DNA of 64,000 nt from an uncultured Pelagibacteraceae bacterium. GTDB taxonomy: Bacteria > Pseudomonadota > Alphaproteobacteria > Pelagibacterales > Pelagibacteraceae. Each line of letters starts with the position of its first letter. Position 1 is the first letter of the stretch. Under the pieces are notes generated by a model. The model ran no database searches. It was not told where the DNA came from and saw nothing but the letters and a program-made list of their open reading frames with translations. The DNA lies in assembly GCA_902559395.1 (NCBI GenBank), contig CACEHR010000002.1, positions 62,001 to 126,000 on the forward strand. The letters run 5' to 3'. The translations under genes and the position numbers were made by a program. Of this stretch, positions 44,462 through 53,351 are shown piece after piece.

Positions 44462-45717
44462 TGAAAAATTTAATTAATAAGGCTCAAAAGACCTTACTGG
44501 GTAACAGAAGAAAAGGGTATACCTTACCTACAAATAATAAGCTTTACCCAGCTCAATGGAATTGGGACTCTGCGTTTATAGCACTAGGTTATTCTTATTT
44601 TAATTTAAACCATGCACTTAAAGAAATTACAACATTGCTAGATGGTCAGTGGAAAGATGGCATGGTTCCTCACATATTATTTCATGATACAAATACAAAC
44701 TATTATCCAAATTATACTGCTTGGAATTGTGGTAATAAAATTCATTCATCTGGTATTACTCAGCCACCTATTTTATCAACTATTTTGAAAATTATTTTAG
44801 ATAAAAACAAAATATCTAATAAACAAACCAAAGAAGTAAAAAAAATTGTAAAAAAAATAATTAGATTTCATGAATGGTTTATTAAATTTAGAGATCCAAA
44901 TAAAACTGGGTTGGTTTCGATTCTTCATCCTTGGGAAAGTGGATATGATAATTCTCCTATTTGGGATGAACCAATGGAAAAAGTAACTATTGAAAAAAAT
45001 TTAAAATATAAAAGAGCAGATAATAAGCTTGTTAACCCAGATCACAGACCTCTTAATATAGATTATGATAGATACGTATCTATTAAAAATAATCTAAGAA
45101 AAAAAAAATATAATCCTAAAAAAGTTTTTAAATCTTCTTTATTTAATGTTGTAGATGTTGGATTTAATTCATTATTTTTAAAGGCTAACAAAGATCTTAT
45201 ACAAATATTAAATAAATTTAATCTAAAGAGTTCCAAAATAAATAATTATGCCAAAGTCACAGAAAAAAATATACTAAAATTATATGATAAAAAAAAAGGA
45301 AGTTTTTTTTCAAAGGATATAAGAAATAAGAAAAAAATTTATATACCTTCTATTACAAATTATTTTATTCTGTTTGCAGATTTAAATAACGATTTAATTA
45401 ATAAGAAATTAATTAAAAATCTTAAAAGTCATAATAAAAATGATAAATATTTTTTTTCTTCAATTAAACCCAATCATAAAAGTTTTGAGGAAAAAAGGTA
45501 TTGGAGAGGTCCAATTTGGGTGAACTGTAATTGGTTTATTTACAAAGGATTAATGAATAAAGATAATTCTTTTTCAAAAAAAATTAAAAGAAAAACGATA
45601 CAAATGATTGAGGCAAATGGTTTTCATGAATATTATACCCGAAAAAGTGCTAAACCTATGGGGGCCAAGAATTTTTCTTGGTCTGCAGCTTTATATTTAG
45701 ATTTAAAATTAAGTTAA
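44461..45717 (+). CDS. GH63-like glycoside hydrolase (mannosyl/glucosylglycerate hydrolase type)
   Basis: A 418-residue (alpha/alpha)6-barrel-like cytosolic enzyme. WNWDSAF at 33-39, QWKDGMVPHILFHD, NHRPLNIDYDRY and YWRGPIWVNCNW (around 345) resemble bacterial GH63 mannosylglycerate/glucosylglycerate hydrolases and trehalase-like enzymes. It starts overlapping the permease stop by 1 bp, so the operon would import and split a glycosylated compound, plausibly an osmolyte. Lys/Asn-rich. Confidence 0.75.
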   Translation: MKNLINKAQKTLLGNRRKGYTLPTNNKLYPAQWNWDSAFIALGYSYFNLNHALKEITTLLDGQWKDGMVPHILFHDTNTNYYPNYTAWNCGNKIHSSGITQPPILSTILKIILDKNKISNKQTKEVKKIVKKIIRFHEWFIKFRDPNKTGLVSILHPWESGYDNSPIWDEPMEKVTIEKNLKYKRADNKLVNPDHRPLNIDYDRYVSIKNNLRKKKYNPKKVFKSSLFNVVDVGFNSLFLKANKDLIQILNKFNLKSSKINNYAKVTEKNILKLYDKKKGSFFSKDIRNKKKIYIPSITNYFILFADLNNDLINKKLIKNLKSHNKNDKYFFSSIKPNHKSFEEKRYWRGPIWVNCNWFIYKGLMNKDNSFSKKIKRKTIQMIEANGFHEYYTRKSAKPMGAKNFSWSAALYLDLKLS

Positions 45718-45909
45718 TTAAAGTTTACAACTCATATCTTGCCCACAACATAGCGGAGATTTTATTTTTCCATGATCGTCTGGACATTTAGATATTTGTA
45801 CTTCACTTCCATCATCTAATTTAAGCATGTCGTCCACTAATGGTTTATCGCATTTTCCACATGTTGCGTTAACTGACATTCCACATTTTGAGCACTCGTA
45901 AGTTGACAT
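45718..45909 (-). CDS. Small zinc-ribbon-like protein
   Basis: A 63-residue protein with eight cysteines: CxxC at 6-9 and 17-20 (two knuckles), C42, CC at 54-55 and C61 in a PLCCGQDMSC end resembling desulforedoxin/rubredoxin-like iron or zinc sites. Function unknown. Starts 13 bp after the hisD-family stop on the same strand and abuts the convergent glycosidase stop. GGAG ribosome site. Confidence 0.7.
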   Translation of the reverse strand: MSTYECSKCGMSVNATCGKCDKPLVDDMLKLDDGSEVQISKCPDDHGKIKSPLCCGQDMSCKL

Positions 45910-45922
45910 ATGATTCTCCTTT

Positions 45923-47209
45923 TTATTGAGTATAACCGTATTTTTTCAATCTTACATCCCCAGTTCTCGCATGAGCTTCCATACCTTCATATCTCGAAAG
46001 TCTTGCAGCTGCAGCTCCAACTAATTCTGTTGATTCTTTTGTCATTCTTTGGAAACTTAGTGTTTTGATAAATTTTCCTACAAATAAACCACCTGTATAT
46101 CTTCCAGCTCCTTTTGTAGGTAAAATATGATTTGTTCCTGAACATTTATCTCCATAAGCAACAGTTGTTTCTTCACCAACAAATAAAGAACCATAATTTT
46201 TTAATCTGTTGTGGAACCAATCTAAATTCTTTGTTTGTACCTCTAAGTGTTCAGGGGCATACTCATCACTAATAGTAGCCATCTCTTCATCAGTATCACA
46301 AAGAACTACTTCTCCGTAATCTCTCCAAGCTGCCTCAGCATTTGTTCTTGGTAATTCTGGTAATTCAGCAATTAATTCTGGAACTCTTTTCATTACCTTT
46401 TCTGCTAGTTCTTTACTTGTTGTATATAACCAAGCAGGTGAATTATAGCCATGCTCAGCTTGACCAACTAAATCTACTGCTACAATTTCTGGATCAGCAG
46501 TTTCATCAGCGATTATTGCAATTTCAGTTGGACCTGCAAATAAATCTATTCCAACTTTACCAAATAAAATTCTTTTTGCTTCAGCAACAAATTGATTACC
46601 TGGACCTACCAAAATATCAGCAGGTGCGTTTCCAAACAAACCATTAGTCATTGCTGCAATCGCTTGCACTCCACCTAAGTTCATTATTACATCAGCACCA
46701 CAAAGATCAGCTGTATAAACAATAGTAGGATGTACCCCAACACCTGGTTTTGGTGAGCTACATACAAGAATATTTTTAACACCAGCAACTTTTGCAGTTG
46801 TTACACTCATCACAGCCGAAGCAATATGTGCGTATCTCCCGGCAGGAACATAACATCCAGCAGTATTTACAGGAATTAATTTTTGACCAGCATACAAACC
46901 TTCAGAAAGCTCAACTTCAAAATCTTGTCCATAATTTTTTAATTGTGCTTCTGCAAATTTTCTAACTCTTTCATGAGAAAACTGAACATCATCTTTAGTT
47001 TTTTGATCTAAACTTTTTTTAATCTCTTCAATTTTTTCTTTGGAAACGATTACATCACCCTCAAATTTATCAAATTTTTTTGAAAGCTCTTTACAGCCTT
47101 CTTCTTTAGTTTTTTCTATATCTTTTAAAATATTTTCAACTATTTCTCTTGTTTTTGTATCATCTGTTGAAGATGTTTTTGGTGATTTTTTTAAATATTG
47201 AATAGCCAT
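45923..47209 (-). CDS. HisD-family dehydrogenase, HpsN (sulfopropanediol dehydrogenase)-like subgroup
   Basis: A 428-residue NAD-dependent dehydrogenase. The zinc and catalytic residues of HisD are kept (QAEHG, APEHLE, GDKCSGTNH, AHARTGD). But CYVPAGRYAHIASAVMSV, SGTNHILPTKGAGRYTGG and VGKFIKTLSFQRMT are features I associate with the HisD subgroup including HpsN, which oxidises 2,3-dihydroxypropane-1-sulfonate to sulfolactate. It lies outside any his operon, and pta is upstream on the same strand (75-bp gap). A role in true histidine synthesis is less likely but not excluded. Confidence 0.78.
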   Translation of the reverse strand: MAIQYLKKSPKTSSTDDTKTREIVENILKDIEKTKEEGCKELSKKFDKFEGDVIVSKEKIEEIKKSLDQKTKDDVQFSHERVRKFAEAQLKNYGQDFEVELSEGLYAGQKLIPVNTAGCYVPAGRYAHIASAVMSVTTAKVAGVKNILVCSSPKPGVGVHPTIVYTADLCGADVIMNLGGVQAIAAMTNGLFGNAPADILVGPGNQFVAEAKRILFGKVGIDLFAGPTEIAIIADETADPEIVAVDLVGQAEHGYNSPAWLYTTSKELAEKVMKRVPELIAELPELPRTNAEAAWRDYGEVVLCDTDEEMATISDEYAPEHLEVQTKNLDWFHNRLKNYGSLFVGEETTVAYGDKCSGTNHILPTKGAGRYTGGLFVGKFIKTLSFQRMTKESTELVGAAAARLSRYEGMEAHARTGDVRLKKYGYTQ

Positions 47210-47284
47210 TATCGTTTCCTTTTTTTTGAGCCTCTTTAATAAAGTATAAAAGCTATGAATTCAATAACTTTACTTAATTTAGAA

Positions 47285-48205
47285 CTAATCTAATGCAACA
47301 ACTGCAGCAGCAATAGAAGCTAAACGCGCTTGAGCTTCATCAGATCTACTTGTTATAACGACTGGTACTTTTCCACCGACCACAACTCCTGCGGCACATG
47401 CTCCACTAAAATATATCAGCATTTTTACCAAAGCATTTCCAGTTTCTACACTTGGCACTAACAATACATCTGCTTCACCAGCAACCAAATTTTTAATTCC
47501 TTTTATTGCTGCTGATTTTTTTGAAATGCTGTTATCAAATGCTAAAGGGCCAAATACGTCAGCATTTAAATTTTCTTCTTTAGCTAACTTTGTAATTTCC
47601 GCAGCTTCAATGGAACTTGGTACACTTTCTAAAACTTCTTCTGTAGCGGACAATACAGATACTTTTGGTCTTTCTATTCCTATTCTATTTGAAAAATTAA
47701 CTACATTCTTAAGAATATGCATTTTTGTTTTAACATTTGGCAAAACATTTAATGCTCCATCAGTAATAATTAATGGCTTATCATCTTTACTGATAGTCAT
47801 ATGCCAGATATGACTTAATCTTGTTTTTCCCAACAAATTATATTCACGTTTAAGCACTTCTTTCATAAGTACATCAGTATGAATATGGCCTTTCACTATT
47901 ATTTGTACCTTACCTTCACTTGCTAATTTAGCTGCAATTTTAGCAGTATCATTTTCCACAGGCTCATGAATAAGCTCGTATTTTGAAATATCCCATTTAA
48001 TATCTTCAGCGCATTTTTGAATTTCTACTTCATGACCTATGAATATAGGCTCAATTAAATTTTCGTTAACCGCATCTTGCACTGACAACATAGGCAAGGG
48101 TTTGCCAGCATTAACAACTGCAACTTTAACGCCTTTTTTTTTGTGAGCTAAATCTAATAAATTATTTGGACAGATAATTTCTTTGTTTGAGAGCATTTTG
48201 TACAA
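47285..48205 (-). CDS. pta: Phosphate acetyltransferase (short, PTA/PTB type)
   Basis: A 306-residue phosphotransacylase. KGHIHTDVLMKEVL, SVLSATEEV and DVLLVPSVETGNALVKMLIYFSGA are family motifs. It interconverts acetyl phosphate and acetyl-CoA. No acetate kinase gene is nearby. In sulfonate degradation Pta handles the acetyl phosphate made by sulfoacetaldehyde acetyltransferase (Xsc); Xsc is not in the window. It shares the divergent region with the BASS gene. Confidence 0.85.
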   Translation of the reverse strand: MYKMLSNKEIICPNNLLDLAHKKKGVKVAVVNAGKPLPMLSVQDAVNENLIEPIFIGHEVEIQKCAEDIKWDISKYELIHEPVENDTAKIAAKLASEGKVQIIVKGHIHTDVLMKEVLKREYNLLGKTRLSHIWHMTISKDDKPLIITDGALNVLPNVKTKMHILKNVVNFSNRIGIERPKVSVLSATEEVLESVPSSIEAAEITKLAKEENLNADVFGPLAFDNSISKKSAAIKGIKNLVAGEADVLLVPSVETGNALVKMLIYFSGACAAGVVVGGKVPVVITSRSDEAQARLASIAAAVVALD

Positions 48206-48292
48206 TTAAGTGAAAAAACTGAACATGTACATATAAAAAATTTCTTTATATCAAATTAACAACTTTATATAATCAGTTCAGAGGGGGAGAAT

Positions 48293-49144
48293 TTGGAGAT
48301 TGTAACTAAAATAGCGCCAATTATTTTGGCCTTGATAATGTTAGGCTTAGGCCTAGGATTAAAACTAGAAGATTTTGGAAGAGTATTCAAATCACCAAAA
48401 GACTTTATTGTTGGTTTTATTTCTCAATTAATAATTCTTCCAATTGTAGCATACATATTAATTTTAATTTTAAAAACACCACCTGAAATAGCAATAGGGG
48501 TTATGATCATAGCTGCAGCACCGGGAGGTGTAACATCTAATGTAATGACAAAATTTGCTGATGGTGATGTTGCATTATCAATATCTTTAACTGCTGTAAT
48601 TAGTTTATTAAGTATAATTACAGTACCTCTGATAATCTTTACTTCTGCAGACATGTTAGGGATAACAGAAGTTTCTCAAAACATTTCAATGACAGGAATA
48701 GCTTTAAAAATGTTTTTAGTTGTAACAGTACCTGTGATTTTAGGAATGATTATCAGAAAATTTGCTGAAAATTTCATATCTTCTAAAGTTGAAATATTTA
48801 ATAAACTCAACATAGTTTTGTTCGCTGTTTTTTTTGTAGCTGCGTTTTATGAAGAAAGAGAAAATATTCTAAGCTTTATAAAGCAAGCAGGTTTAATTGC
48901 TTTAATTTTAAATGTATCAATGATGGTTATTGCTTACTACATCGCTAAAGCATTTGCCTCAGGAATTAAACAAATGAGATGTATTGCTTTAGAATGTGGA
49001 TTGCAAAATGGTACGTTAGCGTTATTTGTCTCTACGCAAATATTTGGCACTGATATATTATATGCATTACCAACAGGTGCTTATGCACTAATCATGTATA
49101 TAACAGGATTTATTTTTATTTATTTTTTAAGAAAGTCTAATTAA
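48293..49144 (+). CDS. BASS-family (bile acid:sodium symporter-like) transporter
   Basis: A 283-residue membrane protein with about nine helices. APGGVTSNVMTKFADGDVALSISLTAV is the conserved sodium-site crossover helix region of BASS transporters, and ECGLQNGTLALF is the second one. TTG start, supported by an excellent GAGGGGGAG ribosome site. Marine members import organic anions such as pantoate or sulfonates; substrate here unknown. Its 3' end overlaps the convergent regulator by 4 bp. Confidence 0.87.
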   Translation: MEIVTKIAPIILALIMLGLGLGLKLEDFGRVFKSPKDFIVGFISQLIILPIVAYILILILKTPPEIAIGVMIIAAAPGGVTSNVMTKFADGDVALSISLTAVISLLSIITVPLIIFTSADMLGITEVSQNISMTGIALKMFLVVTVPVILGMIIRKFAENFISSKVEIFNKLNIVLFAVFFVAAFYEERENILSFIKQAGLIALILNVSMMVIAYYIAKAFASGIKQMRCIALECGLQNGTLALFVSTQIFGTDILYALPTGAYALIMYITGFIFIYFLRKSN

Positions 49145-50103
49145 TTATTGATTATTCTTATTTGATTAAAAACTTTATAAATAAAATGGCTTAAGCTAAG
49201 CATATTTTTATTCACCATTCCCTTTGTTGTTACAAAAGCACTATCTTTAGCATTGTATGTAATTAATTTTTTATCATTTATATGAAGAAATTTTTTATCA
49301 ACTAAATATTTTATTTTTCTAACAACTGTGGGTCTAGGAATACCAGTTATTTCAGAAATTGACATGGCATTAACTCCTCTTTTATCTGATCCCTGAATCT
49401 CTTTTCTATATGAATCTAAATGTTGTTTTTTTGGAGTAAATTTTGGATTTTTAATTGTATTTATTAGCACAACCATACCGATTGCAAAAACTTCTAAATC
49501 CTTCAATTCTTCTCTCCATCTTTTAATAAAAATAAACCAAAATTTATTAAACTGATACAAGCAGTAAGAAAAATTTTCTTTTATTGCAAATATTATTTCT
49601 TTTACAGAGTAAACTTCATTTACTAATTTTTCTTTTTTTAAAATTTTATTAAATTCATGCAACATATTTGCAACCTCAGTAAGAGTATCTACCGCTTTAG
49701 CTGAGTAAAGTGTATCTCGAACAACAAATATTTTCTTACCGATTCTTTTAATTACTCTTTGTTCTTCTAATTCTAAAACTTTTCTTCTAATACTTTCTTT
49801 TGGAACTCCTAGATCTTTTGAAATGTCTGAAATATTAATTTTATTAATTTCGATTGATTTATCTTTATAAAATGCGTCATAGTTAATTTTTACTCCATTT
49901 TGTCTGAAATATATAAGGTCTTGATGTATCAAATATATAATGAGGACAAACTTATCTATGTCTTTGTAATGATCATAGGCTCTTACAAACCAGTTGCTTG
50001 TTAAAGTAAAATAAGCGGGTGCCAGTGCGGCAAAATTATCTTGAATTACTTTATTGATTACCTTCTCGTCAATATGTTCAGAAATACTTGGTATAGTGTT
50101 CAT
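49141..50103 (-). CDS. Regulator with two tandem winged-helix domains
   Basis: A 320-residue protein with no signal. Two similar modules are visible: a helical stretch followed by a winged helix, first at ~88-128 (ISDISKDLGVPKESIRRKV ... GKKIFVV) and second at ~243-283 (MSISEITGIPRPTVVRKI ... DKKLITY). The second recognition helix (IPRPTVVRK) and first (VPKESIRRK) align. I know no standard family with this duplication. Two direct repeats 32 bp apart lie just upstream of its start. It may control neighbouring genes. Confidence 0.72.
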   Translation of the reverse strand: MNTIPSISEHIDEKVINKVIQDNFAALAPAYFTLTSNWFVRAYDHYKDIDKFVLIIYLIHQDLIYFRQNGVKINYDAFYKDKSIEINKINISDISKDLGVPKESIRRKVLELEEQRVIKRIGKKIFVVRDTLYSAKAVDTLTEVANMLHEFNKILKKEKLVNEVYSVKEIIFAIKENFSYCLYQFNKFWFIFIKRWREELKDLEVFAIGMVVLINTIKNPKFTPKKQHLDSYRKEIQGSDKRGVNAMSISEITGIPRPTVVRKIKYLVDKKFLHINDKKLITYNAKDSAFVTTKGMVNKNMLSLSHFIYKVFNQIRIINN

Positions 50104-50116
50104 ATTTTAAAAAAAA

Positions 50117-50162
50117 CCCAATATGAACAAGTTTATATTTAGAGTCAACCCATTATGGACAA
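50117..50162 (-). promoter_or_regulatory. Direct-repeat operator upstream of double winged-helix regulator
   Basis: CCCAATATGAACAA (50117-50130) and CCCATTATGGACAA (50149-50162) match at 12 of 14 positions and are 32 bp apart, i.e. three helical turns. A weaker copy (CCCTAGTATGTA) begins at 50163. The site lies between the divergent regulator and small-membrane-protein genes, so it could bind the two-headed regulator. Confidence 0.5.
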
Positions 50163-50218
50163 CCCTAGTATGTAATAAATGATCTTATAATGATTAAAAT
50201 TATACTTATAAAATAAAT

Positions 50219-50416
50219 ATGAGTACAGAAAGCTTACATAGAACATCCGAGATTGTAGAGACCCCCTCTCAATATGTTGAAGCTCCTAAAAGGGTTAACG
50301 TGGATGTTCTAAAGCAAAGACTTCTAGAAGAAAAGAAGAAGGAAAAAGTTAAACGAACAATAATTTTATCATCTGTTATCGTTTCTTTGGGTGCTCTAAC
50401 GATGTTAACTTATTAA
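50219..50416 (+). CDS. Small one-helix membrane protein (paralogue of the 60350 gene)
   Basis: A 65-residue protein: soluble N-terminus, a charged Lys/Glu segment (NVDVLKQRLLEEKKKEK) and one C-terminal hydrophobic helix (~46-64), i.e. tail-anchored in the inner membrane. It aligns with the protein at 60350-60559 (NV-D/N-V/I-L then K/R-rich then helix). Function unknown. Divergent from the regulator; the C-terminus overlaps the convergent dehydrogenase by 12 bp. Confidence 0.65.
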   Translation: MSTESLHRTSEIVETPSQYVEAPKRVNVDVLKQRLLEEKKKEKVKRTIILSSVIVSLGALTMLTY

Positions 50417-51409
50417 CGTTTCCAAATCTTTTTTAATCATATCCGATATAGAAATTTCTTTTTTTAAGTTATTTTTATACCGGTTATATTTATTTTGTCC
50501 TGGATACATTATTTCTTTAACTCCTTTAATCTTAGGAAGTTTTTTTATTGATTTAATATTATCTTTAATTCGTTGATTATAATTTTTTTGAAATAAATTT
50601 GCTTTAAAAGTTATAAATAAATGACCAATATTTTGTGGGCCTGAAAAATCATCAAATGGATCCTTAACTCTTCCTGCGTGATTTCCTCCAGTCAAAACTC
50701 CGCTTAAAATATCTACCATCCAAGCAAGTCCCGATCCTCTAAAGCCTGCAATTGGTAATTGAACTCCGGCTAATGCTTTTTTTGCATCTGTGGTTGGTTT
50801 GCCAAATTTATCTAAAGCAACTCCCATAGGAATTGATTGATTATTTCTTGCAGCAACTCTAATTTTACCTCTGTTAATTACTGAAATTGATGTATCTAAA
50901 ATAAAAGGAATTTTAGAACCAGTAGGGGATCCAAAACAAATTGGATTTGTACCAAATAAAGATTTTAAAGCACCATGTGGAGCAATGGCAGGAGGAGCAT
51001 TTGTATAGATCATTGTAATTAAATTTTTCTTTACTGCTTGTTCAGCGTAATAACCAGATAAACCATAGTGACCACTATTTTTAACTGCTACCATTCCTAT
51101 TCCAGTTTTTTGGGCATGTTTAATTGCAGTTTTAATTCCTAGATCAGCAGCAACAAATCCTATGCTATTATTTGCATCAATATGAGAAATAGAAGAAGAA
51201 ATTTTTTTAACTTTAATTTTTGGCTTTGGATTAATTACTTTTTTAGAAATTCGATCACAGTACATCTTTAGTCTTGATAAACCATGTCCATAAGCACCAA
51301 CCAATTCTGCATTGATCAATGCATTAGTAGAAATTAAAGCATGATCTTTACTTAGACCAAATTTTTGGAATATTTTAATGACTTGTTTTTTTAAAATTGG
51401 GGTCTTCAT
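50405..51409 (-). CDS. LDH2-family (malate/L-lactate, ComC/sulfolactate-type) dehydrogenase
   Basis: A 334-residue NAD(P)-dependent dehydrogenase. GYGHGLSRLKMYCDRI at the N-terminus, GHYGLSGYYAEQA with the catalytic His, APHGALKSLFGTNPICFG and GFRGSGLAWMVDI are LDH2 motifs. The family includes malate, ureidoglycolate and (R)-sulfolactate (ComC) dehydrogenases. Next to tauABC and near the HpsN-like enzyme, a sulfolactate role is an attractive guess, not shown. Confidence 0.82.
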   Translation of the reverse strand: MKTPILKKQVIKIFQKFGLSKDHALISTNALINAELVGAYGHGLSRLKMYCDRISKKVINPKPKIKVKKISSSISHIDANNSIGFVAADLGIKTAIKHAQKTGIGMVAVKNSGHYGLSGYYAEQAVKKNLITMIYTNAPPAIAPHGALKSLFGTNPICFGSPTGSKIPFILDTSISVINRGKIRVAARNNQSIPMGVALDKFGKPTTDAKKALAGVQLPIAGFRGSGLAWMVDILSGVLTGGNHAGRVKDPFDDFSGPQNIGHLFITFKANLFQKNYNQRIKDNIKSIKKLPKIKGVKEIMYPGQNKYNRYKNNLKKEISISDMIKKDLETLIS

Positions 51410-51425
51410 TTCATCCCCTTAACAT

Positions 51426-53351
51426 TTATCCTTTTCCACGCCAAGGAATAGTTTTATCTATTATTTTTCTCAATGTGATATCAAATAAAAGACCAAGTAG
51501 ACCCATAATAAATATCGTTATCCAAATTACCTCATATTGAAAGTACTTTTTAGCAACGTTTTCAACAAAACCGATACCTGTTGTACCCGCTAAAAATTCT
51601 GCAGCAACAAGTGTTCCCCAACACATACCAACAGCGACTCTAATTCCTGTAAGAATTTCAGGAAGTGAATTTGGGAAAATTACATGTCTTAAAATTTGTT
51701 TTTTAGTAGCACCTAATGAGTGTGCTGCATGGATTTTTGAGAGTTGTGTTCCTGATGCACCAGCTCTTGCTGAAATAATCATAATCGACAAAGAGACCAT
51801 AAATAATAAAAATACTTTTCCTGAGTTATCAATTCCAAGTACTGAAATAATTAAAGGTGCCCATGCAAGAGGAGGGACAGGTCTGTAAAGTTCAATTAAT
51901 GGATCGAAAAAACCTTTTGCAAATCTGTTTAGGCCCATAAATAATCCTAAAGGTACTCCAATTATAATACCAAAGATTAATCCTAAAAATACTCTCATAA
52001 AAGAGTCCCAGATATGTCCGTATGGAACAGGTACTTTAAATAATTTAAAGTCACCTGTTACGAATTTTAATACATTGCTTTTAAAGTTTTCTTTTACAAT
52101 TCCATCTTTAGTATGGACTGGATATTCACCAGGCAATATATCTGCTATCCAATCTGGTAAAATAAACCCTATCATTTTACTCACATCAACCATCTCAATC
52201 CATAAAAGAGGAATATTTTTGTAGCCAACACTTGGTTTTGACATCAAAATGAATTTATTAAATGTATCAGATGGTTTTGGTAGCCATCTTCCTGATCCTT
52301 GTTCAGAACATGTTGGTCCACTTGCTACAATTGTTCCAGCTGGGAATAAAAGGATATCAATTAATCTTAATCCGCCTTGCTCTTTATTTTGCAATTCATC
52401 AAACTCAATTATTGCTGCTTGCATTTCATTTAATGCATTAGGGGGATAGATACTTGCAAACTCTATTCTTCTAGCAATTTTAACAATGTTCTTTGCATAA
52501 TCGGATGCAATCTCCTGATTATCATCTAAACCTTTTCTGTAAGCTTTAATGTCATCTTTAAGTTGTTTAATTGCATTTTTAAACTGTGGATTATGATTTT
52601 TTAATTTGAAAAATTTGTCGTCAATTTTTTTTAGTTCTGCTGCAGCAGCATTAAATTTTAAGCCTTTGTTAGTTTGTGGTGCAGTTGGTATTTCAATGGT
52701 ATTTTCTATAGAACCACTTCCAGAATCTATTGTTGTTATTCCCCAATCACCTTGTTCATTAATAAGTTTTTGTCTTTCAGTTTTCTGAGCATCTGTTTCA
52801 AAAGGATAATCTTTCTTTTGGAAATTTGAACTTAGAAGTTTTATTTCTTCAGTCATTTCCTTAAGTTTAATTTTGGTGTCCATTTCCATTAACTCTTCAC
52901 TTGTTAAAAATGGAATTAATTTAGAAGTTCTATCAATGTAGCTAACAAGGATTGTTTTTTGTTGATCATTTAGATCTGGAGATGCTTTTATTTCATTTGC
53001 AATTTTTACAAGATTTTTATTTTCAATTTTAATAATAGATGTGCTTTTGAATTCTCTTTCCTCAATAGGGAATTGGTACTTTAAACCTAATAATGACTCA
53101 TTAATTTTAGCAACTTGACATAATTCATTTGCTGATTTTGGATAAAAGCCTTTTGCGATATCCCATGAATAATAAAGCCACAACATGAGAATTGCACTTG
53201 TGCCAACTATTACCCAATGTGTTCCGCCTTTTGCTCTTTCTGGATTACCAAATACAGCATCAACTTTTTCAGTTCTAATTAATCTTCTCCCGTAAAGAAT
53301 ACAGCCAATAACAGATACGATAATTAATATTGTTACAAATTGGGTTAACAT
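51426..53351 (-). CDS. tauC: Taurine/nitrate-type ABC transporter permease with large N-terminal insertion
   Basis: A 641-residue permease. Only the C-terminal ~200 residues (from 445, GHIWDSFMRVFLGL) are the TauC/SsuC core, with the EAA loop AAHSLGATKKQIL. The usual leading WLPKPSDTF element occurs about 85 residues earlier. Before that, two N-terminal helices and a ~280-residue mostly hydrophilic, helical region with coiled-coil character (about 80-360) are inserted, presumably periplasmic. Normal TauC is ~270 residues. The overlap with the ATPase is 1 bp (TAATG). Confidence 0.87.
   Translation of the reverse strand: MLTQFVTILIIVSVIGCILYGRRLIRTEKVDAVFGNPERAKGGTHWVIVGTSAILMLWLYYSWDIAKGFYPKSANELCQVAKINESLLGLKYQFPIEEREFKSTSIIKIENKNLVKIANEIKASPDLNDQQKTILVSYIDRTSKLIPFLTSEELMEMDTKIKLKEMTEEIKLLSSNFQKKDYPFETDAQKTERQKLINEQGDWGITTIDSGSGSIENTIEIPTAPQTNKGLKFNAAAAELKKIDDKFFKLKNHNPQFKNAIKQLKDDIKAYRKGLDDNQEIASDYAKNIVKIARRIEFASIYPPNALNEMQAAIIEFDELQNKEQGGLRLIDILLFPAGTIVASGPTCSEQGSGRWLPKPSDTFNKFILMSKPSVGYKNIPLLWIEMVDVSKMIGFILPDWIADILPGEYPVHTKDGIVKENFKSNVLKFVTGDFKLFKVPVPYGHIWDSFMRVFLGLIFGIIIGVPLGLFMGLNRFAKGFFDPLIELYRPVPPLAWAPLIISVLGIDNSGKVFLLFMVSLSIMIISARAGASGTQLSKIHAAHSLGATKKQILRHVIFPNSLPEILTGIRVAVGMCWGTLVAAEFLAGTTGIGFVENVAKKYFQYEVIWITIFIMGLLGLLFDITLRKIIDKTIPWRGKG

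Noticed and set aside
50163-50176. Third copy of the regulator repeat (CCCTAGTATGTA)
   Set aside because: Needs a shifted base and has weaker identity; mentioned only as a possible weak site.
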